This document shows positions 44,606 to 58,959 of a DNA stretch of 64,000 nucleotides, one piece after another. Source of the DNA: Lamellibrachia columna (taxonomy: Eukaryota; Annelida; Polychaeta; Sabellida; Siboglinidae). The translations under genes and the position numbers were made by a program. The DNA is taken from positions 16,458,489 through 16,522,488 of the forward strand of contig OY759267.1 in assembly GCA_963662155.1 (NCBI GenBank), written 5' to 3'. How positions within the stretch are numbered: position 1 is the stretch's first letter; each line of letters begins with the position of its first letter. The notes beneath the pieces were generated by a model. It was not told the DNA's origin. It made no database searches and worked only from the letters and a program-made list of their open reading frames with translations.

Positions 44606-46999
44606 ACCAAGTGTTATTTTCATTTCCTGTAATGAGCTTTTGTTTTGTTATTGCAGATCATTCATCTTACTAGATTGTTCATTTGATGTTTGTTTTACAT
44701 TCTAAATTGGAGAGGAGATATATAGAAAGCATGTTGGGTTTACAGGGTTGTGTGGAGCGACCAAAACAGCATTTATAAAATGTAGCCAATGATGGTGTTG
44801 CTCAATACATTAACAAGAATTAAATTTATAGAATGTGCTGTGCTGATCAAGGTAATTTTCTTTCTTTGTTTCACAGGTCGCTGTTGAGCTGCTGTTTGTG
44901 AAGATGTGACAATTGTTATCTATTATTTTCGGCTTCAGCTGACTTTTTTTAAAGAGACAACCGAGGTATGTTTAGTAATGATGAACAACAGTTTGTGCAG
45001 CTTTTATTGGGAGTTAGTGACATTTTACCGTGCTGGAAAATTATGAATTATGGTGTGGAAATGTTTATTCTGTGACTGAATTACGGTTTTTGTATGATAG
45101 AAGATTTGATGCCTGCAGAATGAAATAAATAAATAAAACTGGCACCTCATTGTTGCATGAGATTCTAACCTCTCTTGTGTTTGTTCATAAGGTATGGAGA
45201 ACGTGTTAAAGAATGAAACTTGAAAAGAATTTATGAAAACAAAGGTGGTTCTAGTGAAGATGCTTTTGTGTTTGGGAAACTCGTGACGAGGGCCGTGAAA
45301 CAAGGAAAATGGTGATCTTGGTGGAAATTTGTGGCTGCAAAGAATGTGGAAGAACTTGGTCGTAGATCAACATATTTTCCCATACACATTGTTTATCTTC
45401 TGATCCCAGTTCATAAGGTTGCTTACTTCAAAACACAAAACGTTTTTACCGATATTACAATAATGCCCAACATAACAACAATGTAAAAACATGTTATTGT
45501 TTACTTATAAAGCTCACCTTTTCACATTACCAGGTACTTGAAACAGAACATTTATAGACAGATCCAACTGCAAGTTTTCTTCCAGTATTATATGCGTCCT
45601 AATTACTTACTTGACTTAAATGCATACACCATATTGACCCCTCTGGGAAGTTGCACCCCTCTATGCTGTTCTATTTATGGCCACTGCTCTGTTGTTGACC
45701 GCGGGAGCCCAGTATCATTCCTGATTCAGTCACTCCACCTCTTCAGTTGTCATCTCTTCGGCTGTCCGTTGAAGTCTTGTCTGTATGCTTGCCTAACGGG
45801 TCACACCACCTCTTCAGTGGTCATCCTCTCTTCTGCTGTCCGTTGAAGTCTTGTCTGTATGCTTGCTTAACGATGTTATCTCTTTGCCTACAGCAAACAT
45901 GCCCAAACTACCCGAATCTTCTGTGATTGATGACATGTGATAGATTCAGGGGTAAAGGTGTCCTCTCTTATATTGATATATCTCCCACAGTCTCAACTCA
46001 AGTTCGTTGCCTTCCAGAACAATACACTTGTCAGATGAAGTGATGACCTTGCATTTGGTAAGAATGTGTCATAAAATATAACGTGATGTTATTTTAGCGG
46101 TCATTTTGTTACATTTCTTCAAGTCATAAGCATACCAGTATCGACTGGCTGAACCTCTTAACTTGTAACGTTTAGCACATGTAAGGAAGACCGGGGCTAG
46201 TCGAAACATGGGATTTGATAAAACTTTGAATTAATAGAAAACTTTAGTTGCTCCATCTAGTGAATAATAGTTACATTATGCATCAGCTGTGTTTGCATGT
46301 ACCAGAAAGCAGAAAATTGGACGGGTTTGTTACTTTTTGGGAGGACGGTAAAAATCAGCATGTCAAGAAGAGGGTAAATCAGCGGTGTATTTAGGGGGGC
46401 CTGAATTTGAATACATCCTAAATATGCCACTGGGCTAAACTACAAAAAAATTTAATCAAAAGTTATACAACCAAAGAGCCTCAACACTCGTAGATGGAAC
46501 GCAGGTGCAACTGAAAGGTTATGAGCAAAACACGATAAATGCCAATTCGGGTGACCTTTCTAAAAATTTCAGAATTGAAATCTGCAATAAAGATTTCGGC
46601 CCTTCCGACCATTTGTTTGATGTTAGATTCCAATATCATGTACAAGTTATATTCTGAGGATGAAACACAGAAGGGAGTTTTTCACAGAAACTATATTTAT
46701 GTTTTTTGTTCTGAAACTGACGTTCTTTTAACACACCACAAATGTACATTACTAATTTATATTATAAAATATGAGACAATACAGTTGTGCTGTGCGTAGC
46801 TTTTATTTAATCCTCTTTACGTTATTTGAACTGCAACTAGTTCCACATCCACAGTTCTTGTGTTATCAAGCCATAGCGAATAATGGCATTCATGTTGACC
46901 ACCCACAGTTACCAATGACTTGACGAGGTGAAACAACAATTGTGGCAACACACGTTGATGTGAGACTGCTTCTGACAGAAAGGTCACAGGTCAGTGACA
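44606..46999. other. Gene-free stretch with one local tandem duplication
   Basis: 45735-45870 holds two copies of a roughly 75-bp unit containing GTCCGTTGAAGTCTTGTCTG. AATAAA on the minus strand at 46802-46807 is a candidate polyadenylation signal for USB1, about 195 bases past its stop. Nothing else was recognised. Confidence 0.5.
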
Positions 47000-49900
47000 T
47001 CAGGAAGTACACTGTCTTTTGTCTCTCAACTGTAGATTGAAGACTTTATTGCCCGTTTTACAGTGCAGTTCGTCCACTTCTACTTGGCCAAGGTCAGGGT
47101 TCTCGCTAAAAAATGTATCTGCCAAGCTCTGAAATCACATGTAACAAACAATGATTGTAGATTTTCATAAGGTAGCATGCACACCACACCGAGTTAATTT
47201 TATACATATATTTATAGCATGACAGCACATTTAAAGTAATGTAATTATGAATAATTTTATTTTAAAAATTACCAAATTATACCAAACTGCTTCACTGCAC
47301 AATTTTATGTTTGTTAGAATAAAACAATTAGACAAGTATTATGAATTCAATTTTCCTGCAAAACAGCATTTTTTCTATCTGGTTACCATGCAAATTGTAT
47401 ATTATGTTATCTTCAGCATAAACAATGCACTGTAAATTTGGTCGGGACAAGATGAGTGTTTTTAAGATACAACAGGTTAACATAACCCAGTTGTGTGACC
47501 ACTTAAATTGTATATGGCATTGTTAAAAGAGGGAAGTAACCATATTGGTTATAACATGATCCTCACCTGTAATCTGTCCATGGTGTCGGAGGTGATGAGT
47601 TTCCTAATGTCACCCAGCGCCCAGGCAATGCTTATGTGAAAAGATGGATTCTATAACATGAGAATGTAACTTATCATTTCCATGTTACACACATTGTAGC
47701 AACAGTAGACAAATGTCTCTTCATGTACATAAAATAGTTGCAATAGCGGTGAGAATATTGGATAGCATGAAGTCTTTAAATAACTTAACAGATTTTCAAA
47801 TGTATTGCTTTCATACCTATTAAAACCTTTGTGCAAAACGCAACTGTTCTTACTTCGATTAAACATACTGTATTCAACCTATTAAGCGTACATGCTCTAA
47901 TTAGCATACACCCCCTTTTTTAATCAGCAGGATCCATAATTATTGTAATTTGACCAGTGTGGAACAACTGAACAGTTGTCATCTGGTGTTAAACAGTTGG
48001 CATCACTTTTCAGTTCTACAGTAGTCACCAAATGACACCACTAATGTTAAACAGTAACTTTACTACCTAGAAAAAACATTTTGGCGTCTACAGATTCCTT
48101 GAAATCTATCCATGGCACAAATTTTTCAAGCGTACTGTATGCTTGTTAGATTGAATACGGTACCAATAACAGCAATAATGCTGAAGAACAGCAAGGTCGT
48201 AATTTAAAAAATGTTAACTGATATAATTGTAACTGATTTTTTGAAGCAATGTAATTGATTTTTCCAAGTGTTGTAAATGAGTTTTCATGATGCCGTGTAA
48301 TTGACAATTGTAAGTAAGCGCAGCTCTATTTTTATCAGTAGAAATTCCAGTTTTCATTCCAACACTGCTACGATGTCCCTCATCCGCCACAAAGTGATGT
48401 AATAGCAATGTAGTCTTTCCAAATGATGGATAAATACAAACATACCAACCTGTTCCTGGTTGAACCTACCTTGTAGTATTGTGGCAATCTGTATTCTTGC
48501 AATGCTTTGTCTATGCGGCCAACGTAACTTTGTAATTCTTCGAAACCTACATCAACTTTCAAAGCTAGGAAAGTCCTGAAATAAAAAACAATATGGATAC
48601 CATTACCAGTAAAAACATTATAACTAGAAAAATAATTTCAGTTGCACTATCTATACTATAAAGTAGTTTGTGACTGCATGTTTCTTCTATTATGATGTGA
48701 TAACGGAGCAACACTGTCATTATCATACTTTACTCAGATGTCTAACCACCCTGTCATAAGTTATGGCCAGTCATTAGAATCACATTGTACAGGCAGTGCA
48801 GGTGGCTTCTATTTAGAAAGGACACGGTAGAAGTTTATTTACTGTTGTCCAGAGCCTGTCACCATAATCACATTGTACTATCAGTGTAATCAGGAAATAT
48901 GTCTTCTGGCGAGATCCTATCAGTAAGAGGGGTAGGGGTCGGGGTAGGAGTAGGGTTACTCACAGTTGAGCTTATTCACTATCAGCGTTACTGGCCTTAT
49001 TCAGCATTTTAAAGTAAGAGTGCTGAACTGGCATTAACAGTACATTTTAGAATAACCATAACGCATTACACTACATCTCAGAATCTTCAAAACTGTCATC
49101 TGGACTGTTTTTTTTCTTCAAATTTTGCCAATTTGGGACATCCAAAATTTGGATAGGTACTAAACCCAACACTGGGTATTAGGTCAGGGAATCTATTTAA
49201 ATCAATGGTTTACACACACACACACAAATCAAGTGATATAAATCAATGATTTAAATAAAAAATCAAATGATTTAAATCAACTCGATTTAAATAAAAAATG
49301 AAGTGATTTAAATCAACTTGATTTAAATCAACTTGATTTAAATTGCCAACCCTGGTGCTTTTGTGTCATCTTTAATATTCAAGGTCGTAAAAAAACAGCG
49401 AGGTGGCCGACTGCGCATGCCATATACCAGGGGAACTGCAAAAGTTCTTGCAGTGGCTGCTATTACTCCCATACAACTAGTGATAATTATATCAAATTTC
49501 CATGCCTCAGAAATTGACACTACCACAATGAATGCCATAACAAAGAAAAGTTCCACACTGCAGTTTACCTCGACAGTTCATCAGATGCATAAAAAGCTAC
49601 AGTGGAGATATCGCAGATGCATCTGAAATGAGAATGGTAATGGTCAACAAAATAGTTAATGACGTTCACTGACTGAAAATTTAAACATACAGAACATTTT
49701 GTATATCTACCTCCATGCACTAGGTTATTCTGATTTGCTGACAGAATATAATTTAAAAAAAAAACAAGGTGGGATAAATATCAAAAGATCCCACTGGAGG
49801 TTTTCTCCAGTAAAGATGCAGAGACTTCTTATTCACTCAATATTTGCACATTTTGGATGTGGCTGATAATTTATTACTATATATATAGGCAGAGCGTAGT

Positions 49901-52900
49901 CTCGAAGAGACGATGCTGATGCGCCCCGTTGTCAACTTGTCAAATTTATTACAAACTCGTGTCAATCTATAAAATGCTTTTGTTCCATCATCTTAAAAAT
50001 CTAATTTGACAATTTCTATTTGTCAAAATGCACACATAAAAAAATAATCTAATTTATTCACTTGTCATGTATCAGCTACAAATACGAATGTCTCACAAAT
50101 CAAACTTGAGTACTACAAAAAGTGACAAACGAATGCACATTATTACATGTTTCGTCATTATATTATTAGCACAATAATTGGTTTTTAGGTTATCTTTTGA
50201 AATGTGCACAAAACTTGCTAGAGCAGAGGAGGTAAAATTACAATCAGACATTGGGTAATACCAACAAAACGACCATTAAATTTTTGTTATACCACCTGAC
50301 TCCACAGGGAATGTGTTAGGGAAGGCTACATCAAAACGACTTCAAATACCTTTAGGTAATTATGATCATTATTATGATTGCATTGATATTGTTAATACAC
50401 CCTGTATAATCATATATTCAATTAATTAGGCAAAATAAATTTAATAGTTCATAGTTGCTGATATATGACACCATTTGTAAATTCCAAAATGTAAACAATG
50501 CTCTTTTAACATTAGTGGTTCTAAAACACTAACTTTTGCGTACAATTTTGTGTGGTTTCAGCGACGCCATCCACCTATACATGCAGACATGCTGTCCAAG
50601 AAGATGGGTAACGAGCAGGTCATGCGCCTGATCAGCCACCTATCTTCAGCTACATGCCATCCACATCTACAGTGAAGTATGGCATGCTAGATCCATGCCA
50701 GCGTTCCATCACGAATGACATTGTCATACTGGTCTGCTGTGGATCTCATGCCACTATTGCTGGTCGAGAGTCCTCGCTTCCATACGCAGATACACAATAC
50801 ACAGTGCCCAACAGAAAGCACATCTACCAAACTGCTGCGACAGAAACGTGCATCTGTCCAATCACAGATCCTGCAGCAACTGAAACAAGTGCAGAGCATC
50901 TGTCGCATGATTAACATCTGGACTAATCATCAGATGAAGAGCTTCATCCGCACGACAGGATACTGCATCACAGACTGGACGATGAAGTATGTCATGCTAA
51001 ACTGTAAGAGGTTCAAGGGAATACACACTTATAACACACGCTTATAACATCTACCAGTAGTACCACGAAACAGTCGGTGCCTTCAAACATTGCTTCCAAG
51101 ATCATGAACATAGTGACAATGTCACCAACATGGTGAAGGCATTTAAGGTTTATCTGCCAGGATATACATGTGTGGCGATGCATGAATCTGACATCAGTGA
51201 CAATGCCGATAGCAGTGATGATGACGATGATACCAGTGATAGTGACGACATGGGTGACAGTCCTATTGACTCAGCTGTCTTTGATCATCTCCCTGCCGAA
51301 CATGACAGCTGTTTTGCTCACACATCACAACTTGTTCTGCATGAAGGACTGAAAGAGGCTGGCCCTCACATTACGAAACTAATTGTAAAAGCAGCAAAGG
51401 TTGTGTCATTTGTCAGAAAGTCAACATTTGCTACTGACATTCTTGAGGTACAAAAATGTTTGCAAGCACTTGATACAATGCATGTGACGCAGTATGAACG
51501 TAACTGCCTCCAAGATTTATGTGACATCTTGAAATCATTCGAAACACTACATGTGCAAGAACAGAAGGGTATACAAGTGTATCTGCAAAGATAGTTGTGT
51601 CATGCGTCCGAAGAAGCACAAGATCAAGAAGATGTCGTTGACATTTAACAACAAGCTTGTTTCAACCTTGTGACAGTCTGTGGAAAAACTTCTGACCCCG
51701 TTTGAGGAGAACAACATATATACAACAGCTGCAGCACTTGACCCGCGCTTTAAGTTAAAGTGGTGCAGCAGTGACAGTGAACGAAAAGCGATCAAGCAGC
51801 AACTGATCAACAAGGCTGAGGCCACCACCAAGCTGAATGCTGATGTTCAGCCGCCCCCAACAAAATTATAGCGTGTCACTGAGCAAGATGACCTCTTTGA
51901 CTTCATGCAGGAATTTGATCCACAGACGATGTGCTCAGATATCTCTGCTATTACCACTGAGGTGACTGAATACCTCAGTTAACCATGAGGTGACTGAATA
52001 CCTCAGTCAACCATGAGGTGATTGAATACCTCAGTCCACCATGCACTGACCGTCACAGTGACCCTCTACAATTCTGGAAGGCACATCACAACAACTTTCC
52101 AACTCTGTCCCAGTTAGTCCCTCATCAACTTAGTATCCCAGCCTCATCGTCCCCGTTAGAGAGACTTTTCAGCATTGAAAATAAATGAGAACACAAATGA
52201 ACAGCCTAGTTTCAATGCTTGGTCTTGACTTTACACTTGATGCTCTGTAATTATGTTATTGTTCATGAAATAAAGAGGTTTTTTTTACAGTTTTCCTCAT
52301 AAAAAAGTCTGATCAACTGCCTTTGCATACCGTAATCAGTTGTTCCTGAATTATATAATTAAATAACACGTTTTATGTTTTTTAAATATGCTATTACTAA
52401 TAATTTACTATATCATATAATATGTACACATACTCATAAAAATGTACTCACACCCAGGTTTGGTTGGTATTTTCAATTACATTGTGTAACTTTTAACTTA
52501 AAAATTATTTGCTACAAATAATCAATAAAATATAAGATGCATATACCATATTTGTTGCCACTATGTAGCATAATATACATAAATTAAGCTGCTCTAAAAT
52601 AGATTAGTTATTTTATGGAATTGGTATTTCTGAGGTATAATTGGAACTGGTATATGTATCTGGTGTGGAACTGATATAATTAATTGACCCCATAAATGAT
52701 ACTGAAATAAATGTACACCAGAAGACATACACAATGTTCAGCAGAGAGACGGGTGGATAAGTTGTATTATGACATACCTATAACAAGACCCTACATTATC
52801 TCTGAGAGTCTTCACGAGCGATTCAATCCAGTGATGGCGAATAGGAAAGGTCTGGGACAAACTCATATGTACATCTTGCACAGGCACAAACTCTCCTTGT

Positions 52901-55900
52901 GGGCGTAAACATGTTATAAGAGAATTGGTTAACTCCATCAATCTTTCAGTCTCGTCATCTGCAACATGCCATGATGGAAAATTCACAGTTGATATTGATG
53001 CCTTTTACTAATAAATGTACACAATAATTATTATGTCATGAAACAGAATTCAACATAATTTATTCCCAGACAAATTCATTATGGTTACCTGTAAAAATCA
53101 CGAAATTTATTACAATTACCATGGAAAGTAAACATGATTATTTTAATGTGCAGTGCCTTAATTATAAATGTGATTGTCATTGACATTCACTACATTGCTA
53201 AGTGGATAACGTTTTAGAGATAGACATTACAAGTGTTACCACAAATTAAAACCACATGTGCACACATAACAGGGTGGCTGGCACTAAACTATACATTTTA
53301 ATGTAAAAGCAATCTATAATGACATCAATTGGCAATATTATATATTATTATTGTCCCATGGACAGGTTACTGAACAGTATGTTACCCTAATATGTAGGGA
53401 CTTGATGGTAATTGGGGGCAGTTACTGAACAGTACATTACCCTAATATGTAGGGACTTTATGGTAATTGGGGGCAGTTACTGAACAGTACATTACCCTAA
53501 TATGTAGGGACTTTATGGTAATTGGGGGCAGTAACATGTCAATTCTTCCTTACCTTAAATATGTGAATTTATACAACTTACCAGGTGCATAACAAGTTTT
53601 ATGAAATAACCAAGGTAGGTCTTCGCTAAACTTGCCCTGGGTGTCCGAGACTACACCGGAACTATTTGGCCAAATAAAGTGTATTACTCCGCGCTAGCCA
53701 GCCAATCACAACTTAGCGGAAACCAGTTCAAACCGGAGCCAGTAGCTTGAATCTTTCACTCCTGCTCCAGTCTCTGCATCCTGTTTCTTCATTGGTATTC
53801 TTGGCTTATGTTTATATAGGTTACCGAAATGGCCCCACCTGTTTGTAATTAAATTTGTGTATTGGTGGTGGAATGTCTGTATTCTTTGCATTACATGTTC
53901 ATGACGACTTCTTGATGTATATATGTTATCGTCATGCTTGTAGGAATGTGGGCTCTGAGAAACTTGCCGGACGGGGCTGTACATGTGTTCAGTTCCTGTC
54001 TGGTTTGCTCTGAAGAGCTCACATTCCTGTTAATGTTCTTCCCAAAGTGGCTGCGTGATAAGCAGTCCACTTTGCAATAAAAACGTCATTTATTTGGCTC
54101 GTTTCAATTCCCTAATACATCCGACTTGTGTTGGTTATTGCATAAATATATATATATATATACCTACATGGAACATAAACAAATGTTGCCCAGTTGCCTC
54201 GCTGATGTGCAAATGTGCGAATCCTTCCCTGATGTTTGCTTGGGTCGTTTTCTTGGTCCTCCGTCTCTTCATCTTTAAACATGTTCAGAACACCAGAAGG
54301 CACTGGCAGACGTGAACTGCAAAAACAATTACTGCATAACCCATCAATATAAATAAATTATACTCTACTATAAACTCACTACTTCCCAGTTTAGCTCTGA
54401 TCAGATGTTTAGGGAATATCACATAGAGCAAACAAGCAATTCTACACCCATTTTGTCTACTCTGTCTGGGCTAGCTCTGATTTTGTAAATAGTTTAGTCA
54501 TTTTGGCCAGTCCCTAATTTTTGCCTAGCCAAAAACAAATTGCTTTAGCCCGATTTTTAAATGTGCATCAAGACAACAACAAACACTCGTGTTCTATATG
54601 CTTTTCAACGAAAATGCTGGTGGCCAAATGGGTAACTTTTGTTTAGCAAAATCCTATGCTATGTAGCCTATGGCCCTGTAAAGTTGCAGCTCACTCACAA
54701 TTGAGCTTGTTTACTGACTTGGGCAATTGGACCTGACAGGAAGCTTTCTTTGATATTGGTTGTTTGGCTGTGTCTAATCTGCACAATGAGCTGAGTTCAC
54801 TCCCAGCTTAGGGCATTCCCCTAACTTGGGACAGTTTAAACAACAGCCTGGAACTGGATGGACATCTTCTTTGATGTTGGCGCCCAGGTTCGTATCTAAT
54901 GCTATGCAATGTACAAGCGACAACAGTACACACATGAGATGATATGAGTAAAATAACAATCGAACTTCATACCATCAGATATTGGTGAATGGTATGGGGC
55001 AGAACACTGAATGAGCCGAGGGGATATGGGTACTAAACCATTTCATCAACACTATAAATAAAATCATGTGTGAATGGTTTCTTTATGCTGCGTTCACATA
55101 ATTGTCACGAAGTGGCTAACGCTCCGGACCCATGAGCACAACTGTACAGCTACTGATCCGGCACTCTTTCCGTTTTGTACATGCAGTGTATGCACGTGTT
55201 CCCGGCGGCATATAATGTGCACATGCAAACAGTCAACAAATCATCAATAAACAAAGAGCTAAACACCAGAATACTATCTAATATGCTCAAATTTGACAAA
55301 GTAATGACACATCATTATTTGAAAAGTACAGGTATAACTAGGTCTCTTCTTCCACCGATTACAAAAGTATTAGAGACATCTTTTGTTTAGATATTTACAT
55401 ACATAACTACGCTTGAATGTACACATAATTTTTTTCAATTAGACAACAATGATGTTCTAATATGGCAATAAACATATTCCTTGACCTTTCAAAGACCAAG
55501 GCATAGGCCTATTTTTCTACTTTTTGAGATGTGTGGCAGTTATACTAGCACAGCCGATTCATACATTATCCGGCAGTGACAGAACATTAGCTGCTGCTAT
55601 TTTTTACCAGCAGGTTCTCATTCCGCATGTGCGCCTGAAGTGCCAGACTACTGCGTCTGGGTCCGGACCTGTAGCAACGCCAACAGCCTAATTATTATAC
55701 AAATCGTCTTTCTATACATGTCTTACATATTCCAAGTTTCCAACTGAATGCATTAATTTTGAAGTCATACCAATAAAATATCATAAATTTTTTTGGGGGT
55801 TTTGTCATTTCAGTGTTAATTACTGAAGACTGAAGTAGGTACTGTATAAACAGAGGACACCACCTGATAATACAGGTATCACTGTGTACATGCAGTGAAG

Positions 55901-56611
55901 CCAAATTGTCACTCATTACATAATCACTGATTAGACCAATTGAGGTATACCTGGTAGTTTGACATTTTATACAAAGTAGAAAAAATGGGTATAGACAAAG
56001 TGGGGGAACCAAATGAGCATTAGTCTCGCTTATCCGACTCTCGCTCAGCTTTGTGAATACGCCGAGAAGAGAGTCTAGATGCAGAAGCGTGGTCTCGATC
56101 ATTGTTACCCACCACCACTCCATTTTGTGTAACTGTAGCCGTTCCCGTGAAGCACCAGCAGCCAATCAGCGTCATTATCAAGATGCTACACTAATTTTGT
56201 TTTGCCCGATTTAACTTTTCAGTCAGTTAGTTGTGTCAATATAAGTTAATTCGAATTGCATGTGTTATGTATGCGCCCAGAATCTGGGTGCGTACATAAT
56301 TTCCATCACAATGAAAACCCTTCTCTGCATCCAGACGTGCGCGACATACGGTGGCGCCACAGCGCGCAGCCTGGATAATGGAGGCTAAACGAGCGTATGC
56401 TAATACAGACGGGTCCACTAGCTTCAATTATCGCTCACATTTCTGAGAAATTTTCTCCAGCAATTCGCTTGATGTTGCATGTAATATCGTCTTCTGTGCA
56501 GGCACGTTTAGAATATTGTTTGTTGCCAACGGTTGCAAAATCACACGAGTCTTCCTCACTCGAGCTGCTTGAATAAGACACCAGCAATCCCCTCTCCATG
56601 GAAGCGGCCAT
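47000..56611 (-). CDS. USB1: U6 snRNA phosphodiesterase USB1 (Mpn1), 7 exons, 291 aa
   Basis: Exons: 56611-56439, 54316-54168, 52958-52778, 49622-49569, 48575-48470, 47650-47567 and 47128-47000. All borders are GT..AG, all phases agree, and the total is 876 bases including TGA. Known: USB1 is a nuclear 2H-family 3'-5' exonuclease that trims the oligo(U) tail of U6 snRNA and leaves a protected end for spliceosome assembly. Seen: an N-terminal [10 protein letters not shown], then [26 protein letters not shown], the first catalytic HxS as [24 protein letters not shown], the second HxS as FHISIAW, and a final CKTGNKVF. The length is close to the human protein (265 aa). Exon 4 is only 54 bp. Intron 3 (3.2 kb) contains a hAT element. 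It looks functional. The start is the first ATG of a frame ending in a phase-2 donor. Confidence 0.95.
49190..49345. repeat. TTTAAATCAA-rich palindromic repeat in USB1 intron 4
   Basis: Repeated GATTTAAATCAA blocks with a short (CA)n; the unit is self-complementary. Such blocks recur in animal transposon ends, but no ends were defined here. Confidence 0.7.
50560..52190 (+). pseudogene. hAT transposase remnant in USB1 intron 3
   Basis: Plus-strand blocks in order: 50580-50660, [11 protein letters not shown]; 50715-51040, [34 protein letters not shown] and [18 protein letters not shown]; 51130-51594, [12 protein letters not shown], an acidic Asp/Ser run, [18 protein letters not shown] and [19 protein letters not shown]; 51680-51870, [20 protein letters not shown] then LDPRFKLKW; 52080-52180, [15 protein letters not shown] and [12 protein letters not shown]. 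This covers most of a hAT transposase up to its C-terminal dimerisation domain, but with frameshifts, stops and a small tandem triplication of GAGGTGACTGAATACCTCAG-like units (about 51955-52045). The orientation is opposite to USB1, within an intron. Confidence 0.85.
53363..53535. repeat. 66-bp tandem repeat, about 2.7 copies, in USB1 intron 2
   Basis: The unit includes GTTACTGAACAGTACATTAC, then CCTAATATGTAGGGACTTTA and GGTAATTGGGGGCA. The copies are nearly identical. Confidence 0.92.
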
Positions 56612-58205
56612 AACGAAGTTATGAGCCGTTTGGTGTCGCTATGAGTTTAATGTCATCCAGAGTCCGTTAGGTGGCGCCACTATTTCAGCACAATTTATTC
56701 TGTATGTGTAGAACCACAATATCCTGGCACAGTGTGCCCCTTCTGAAAGCCACATCTCCTCTCATTTTTGGCTATTTGGAACTTCCCCACACATTCACTT
56801 TTCTTCTCCATGCTGATATCTGTATCAGAGTCAAAAACTTTTCCTATCTGACTGATCTGGGAGCAATCTGTCCAACTGACATTTAAGCAATGGCCATAAT
56901 TTTAGTGGGGTAGACCACTTGTCTGTCATGCTGCACAGCTATTGGCTGAGAAAATACCCCAATGTAGATTCTGAATAGAATTTACAACCACCTGTAGTTG
57001 AAATCTGAGCAAAAAGTAGGCTTATCGTCACTGTAGTTGCAACAGGAGACACTCAAAAGCCCCAAACAGGCAGCATTCCATTCTATCTCGTTGACAGGCA
57101 GTTGGCACCTTCAGTGACTTGAAATTGGGTCATCCGTGTCAGAAATGCCAAATGTTCACATGAAAACTTGTCAGATATATAGCTTGTTTTCACAAATACC
57201 ATAATTCGTTGTAGTTTGAACGCTCAATATTACCTATCAATGTTGTGAAATACACAGAAATGCTAGCTTTTTGCCCAAAAACAGTGCATATTAAAAAAAA
57301 AAAAAAATATTTTAATAAAAAATTAGTTGACAATTTTAGTGTTGTATTGATGAAAATACCCCATATTTTGTGAAACACTTGTAAGATTTTCTATATCTCT
57401 GGCACAGCAAGCAGTGTGGGCTTTATGACTAAAGTGCATATGTGCAACTCAGCCCACTTGAAATTCTTCCCCTCACATACGGGGGCATGTCTCGGTGACA
57501 TATCAATTAATGTGCAGCATTGTGATGTGGATTTCCTTCTGTGATTTATCGAGATAAATGTTTTTCTTCGATTTGGTATAACTTTCGTGACGGTTTGTGA
57601 AAGAGTCCCAAGGAAAAATTCATTGTGCAGATAGGGTTAATTTGTGAGAGCAGAAATTGTGTGTATGAGTGAGTTGAAGTGATGTTTTTGTGCACAGTAG
57701 CATCTAAGCTTTGAAATGATGCCATTTGTCAGTAGGTATACCAGTTGCGTAAGGACACAGTGGCTGTTAGGCAGGATGTACTCATATTTGGGAAACCGGG
57801 GAATTTCATGGCAAAAATGCACGGGCCTCATGCTTTGAAGCAATTTGTGCGAAAAGGAGGTATGTCATTTTCACGAATTTCGCACACCAGGTGTCTTAGT
57901 AGGTCTGTCATTTTCTGTGAATTTAAAAAAAAAATTGTAGGATAAATTTTCAATGTAGGCGCAAGAATGTTATAATGGTCGTCTATGGGAAAAGTGACTG
58001 TGGTCCGTGCCCGTATGGTTTACCATGTACCAATAATAGAATCCCGTTTGCCAAAAGCGGCATTACATGGTATATCGTACTACCAGACCCGTAGCCATAT
58101 CTTTACCTATTTCTCTCACATCATGGAAAGTGGTAGATTTACTTTTTGTGCAATTTTACTAAAATTGGCACTTCTGTATGGACAAGTCTATTTGCAGAGC
58201 CCAGC
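56612..58205. other. Upstream region of USB1, no gene recognised
   Basis: The first 60 bases hold a GC-rich patch (GGTGGCGCCAC) that may belong to the USB1 promoter; no TATA box is clear. The rest shows no supported coding sequence. Confidence 0.4.
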
Positions 58206-58213
58206 TGTGTGTG

Positions 58214-58285
<72 letters not shown>

Positions 58286-58330
58286 GGGGTGGGTGTGTGG
58301 GTGGGTGGGTGGGAGGGAGGGAGGGAGGGA

Positions 58331-58383
<53 letters not shown>

Positions 58384-58432
58384 GAGGGGGGGGTGTGCGT
58401 TTGGGTGTGCGTGTGTGTGCGCGCGCATTATT
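58206..58432. repeat. Complex microsatellite (GT)n(GCGT)n(GGGT)n(GGGA)n(GT)n
   Basis: Successive dinucleotide and tetranucleotide runs, all G-rich on the plus strand. Cys-Val-Arg-Ala 'proteins' here are artefacts. Confidence 0.97.
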
Positions 58433-58438
58433 TTTCTG

Positions 58439-58909
58439 TAGGGGTCATGCCCCAGTTACACTTCCTGGTGTGTTACACATGAATGTAGGGCATAGTAATT
58501 TTAGGTATGTGTAATTTAAAAAAATATCATCTGACATTAACTGCATTTGAGAAGGCACATTGGCAAGTTTGCTAGTAGAAGCTGTTGACAGTGTAACTGT
58601 TGATTTTTAGATGATTTCAATAGGTCGAAGGATTTTTTGGTAATTTTTTCTCCACAAGGCACGTGTGCGTAGCTGATCATGCAGAAATTGGTCAACACTG
58701 ACGGGTATGATACGTTCAGCCATTTTAAGAAAGTTAGAAATGTCCGATCAGCCCGATCAGCATGTCAATGAAAAACCCGATCACCATGTCAATGAAATGA
58801 TGTTAACAGTAGGTAAGCAGTTTCAGAATTTTCTATGGTCAAGTTTTCTTATTATCATGCTAAACGTTAACATGGCCACCAATGGGAAATGTAACTGTAG
58901 GCTGAACCC
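58439..58909. repeat. 450-bp direct duplication, copy 1
   Basis: Matches 60504-60943, with shared stretches such as ACTTCCTGGTGTGTTACACA, GAATGTAGGGCATAGTAATT and GGGAAATGTAACTGTAGGCT; about 85 percent identical by eye with small indels. The match starts at TAGGG(G)TCA and ends at GCTGAACCC. Confidence 0.9.
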
Positions 58910-58959
58910 AAATAAATACCCTTGCAACGGAAATGCGGTAGCCATTGAATAGTCATGGA

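Noticed and set aside
49338..49556. 72-codon minus frame near USB1 exon 4
   Set aside because: It does not match USB1; the real exon is 49569-49622 in another frame.
58146..58514. Cys-Val-Arg-Ala-rich peptides
   Set aside because: Translations of the complex GT-rich microsatellite.
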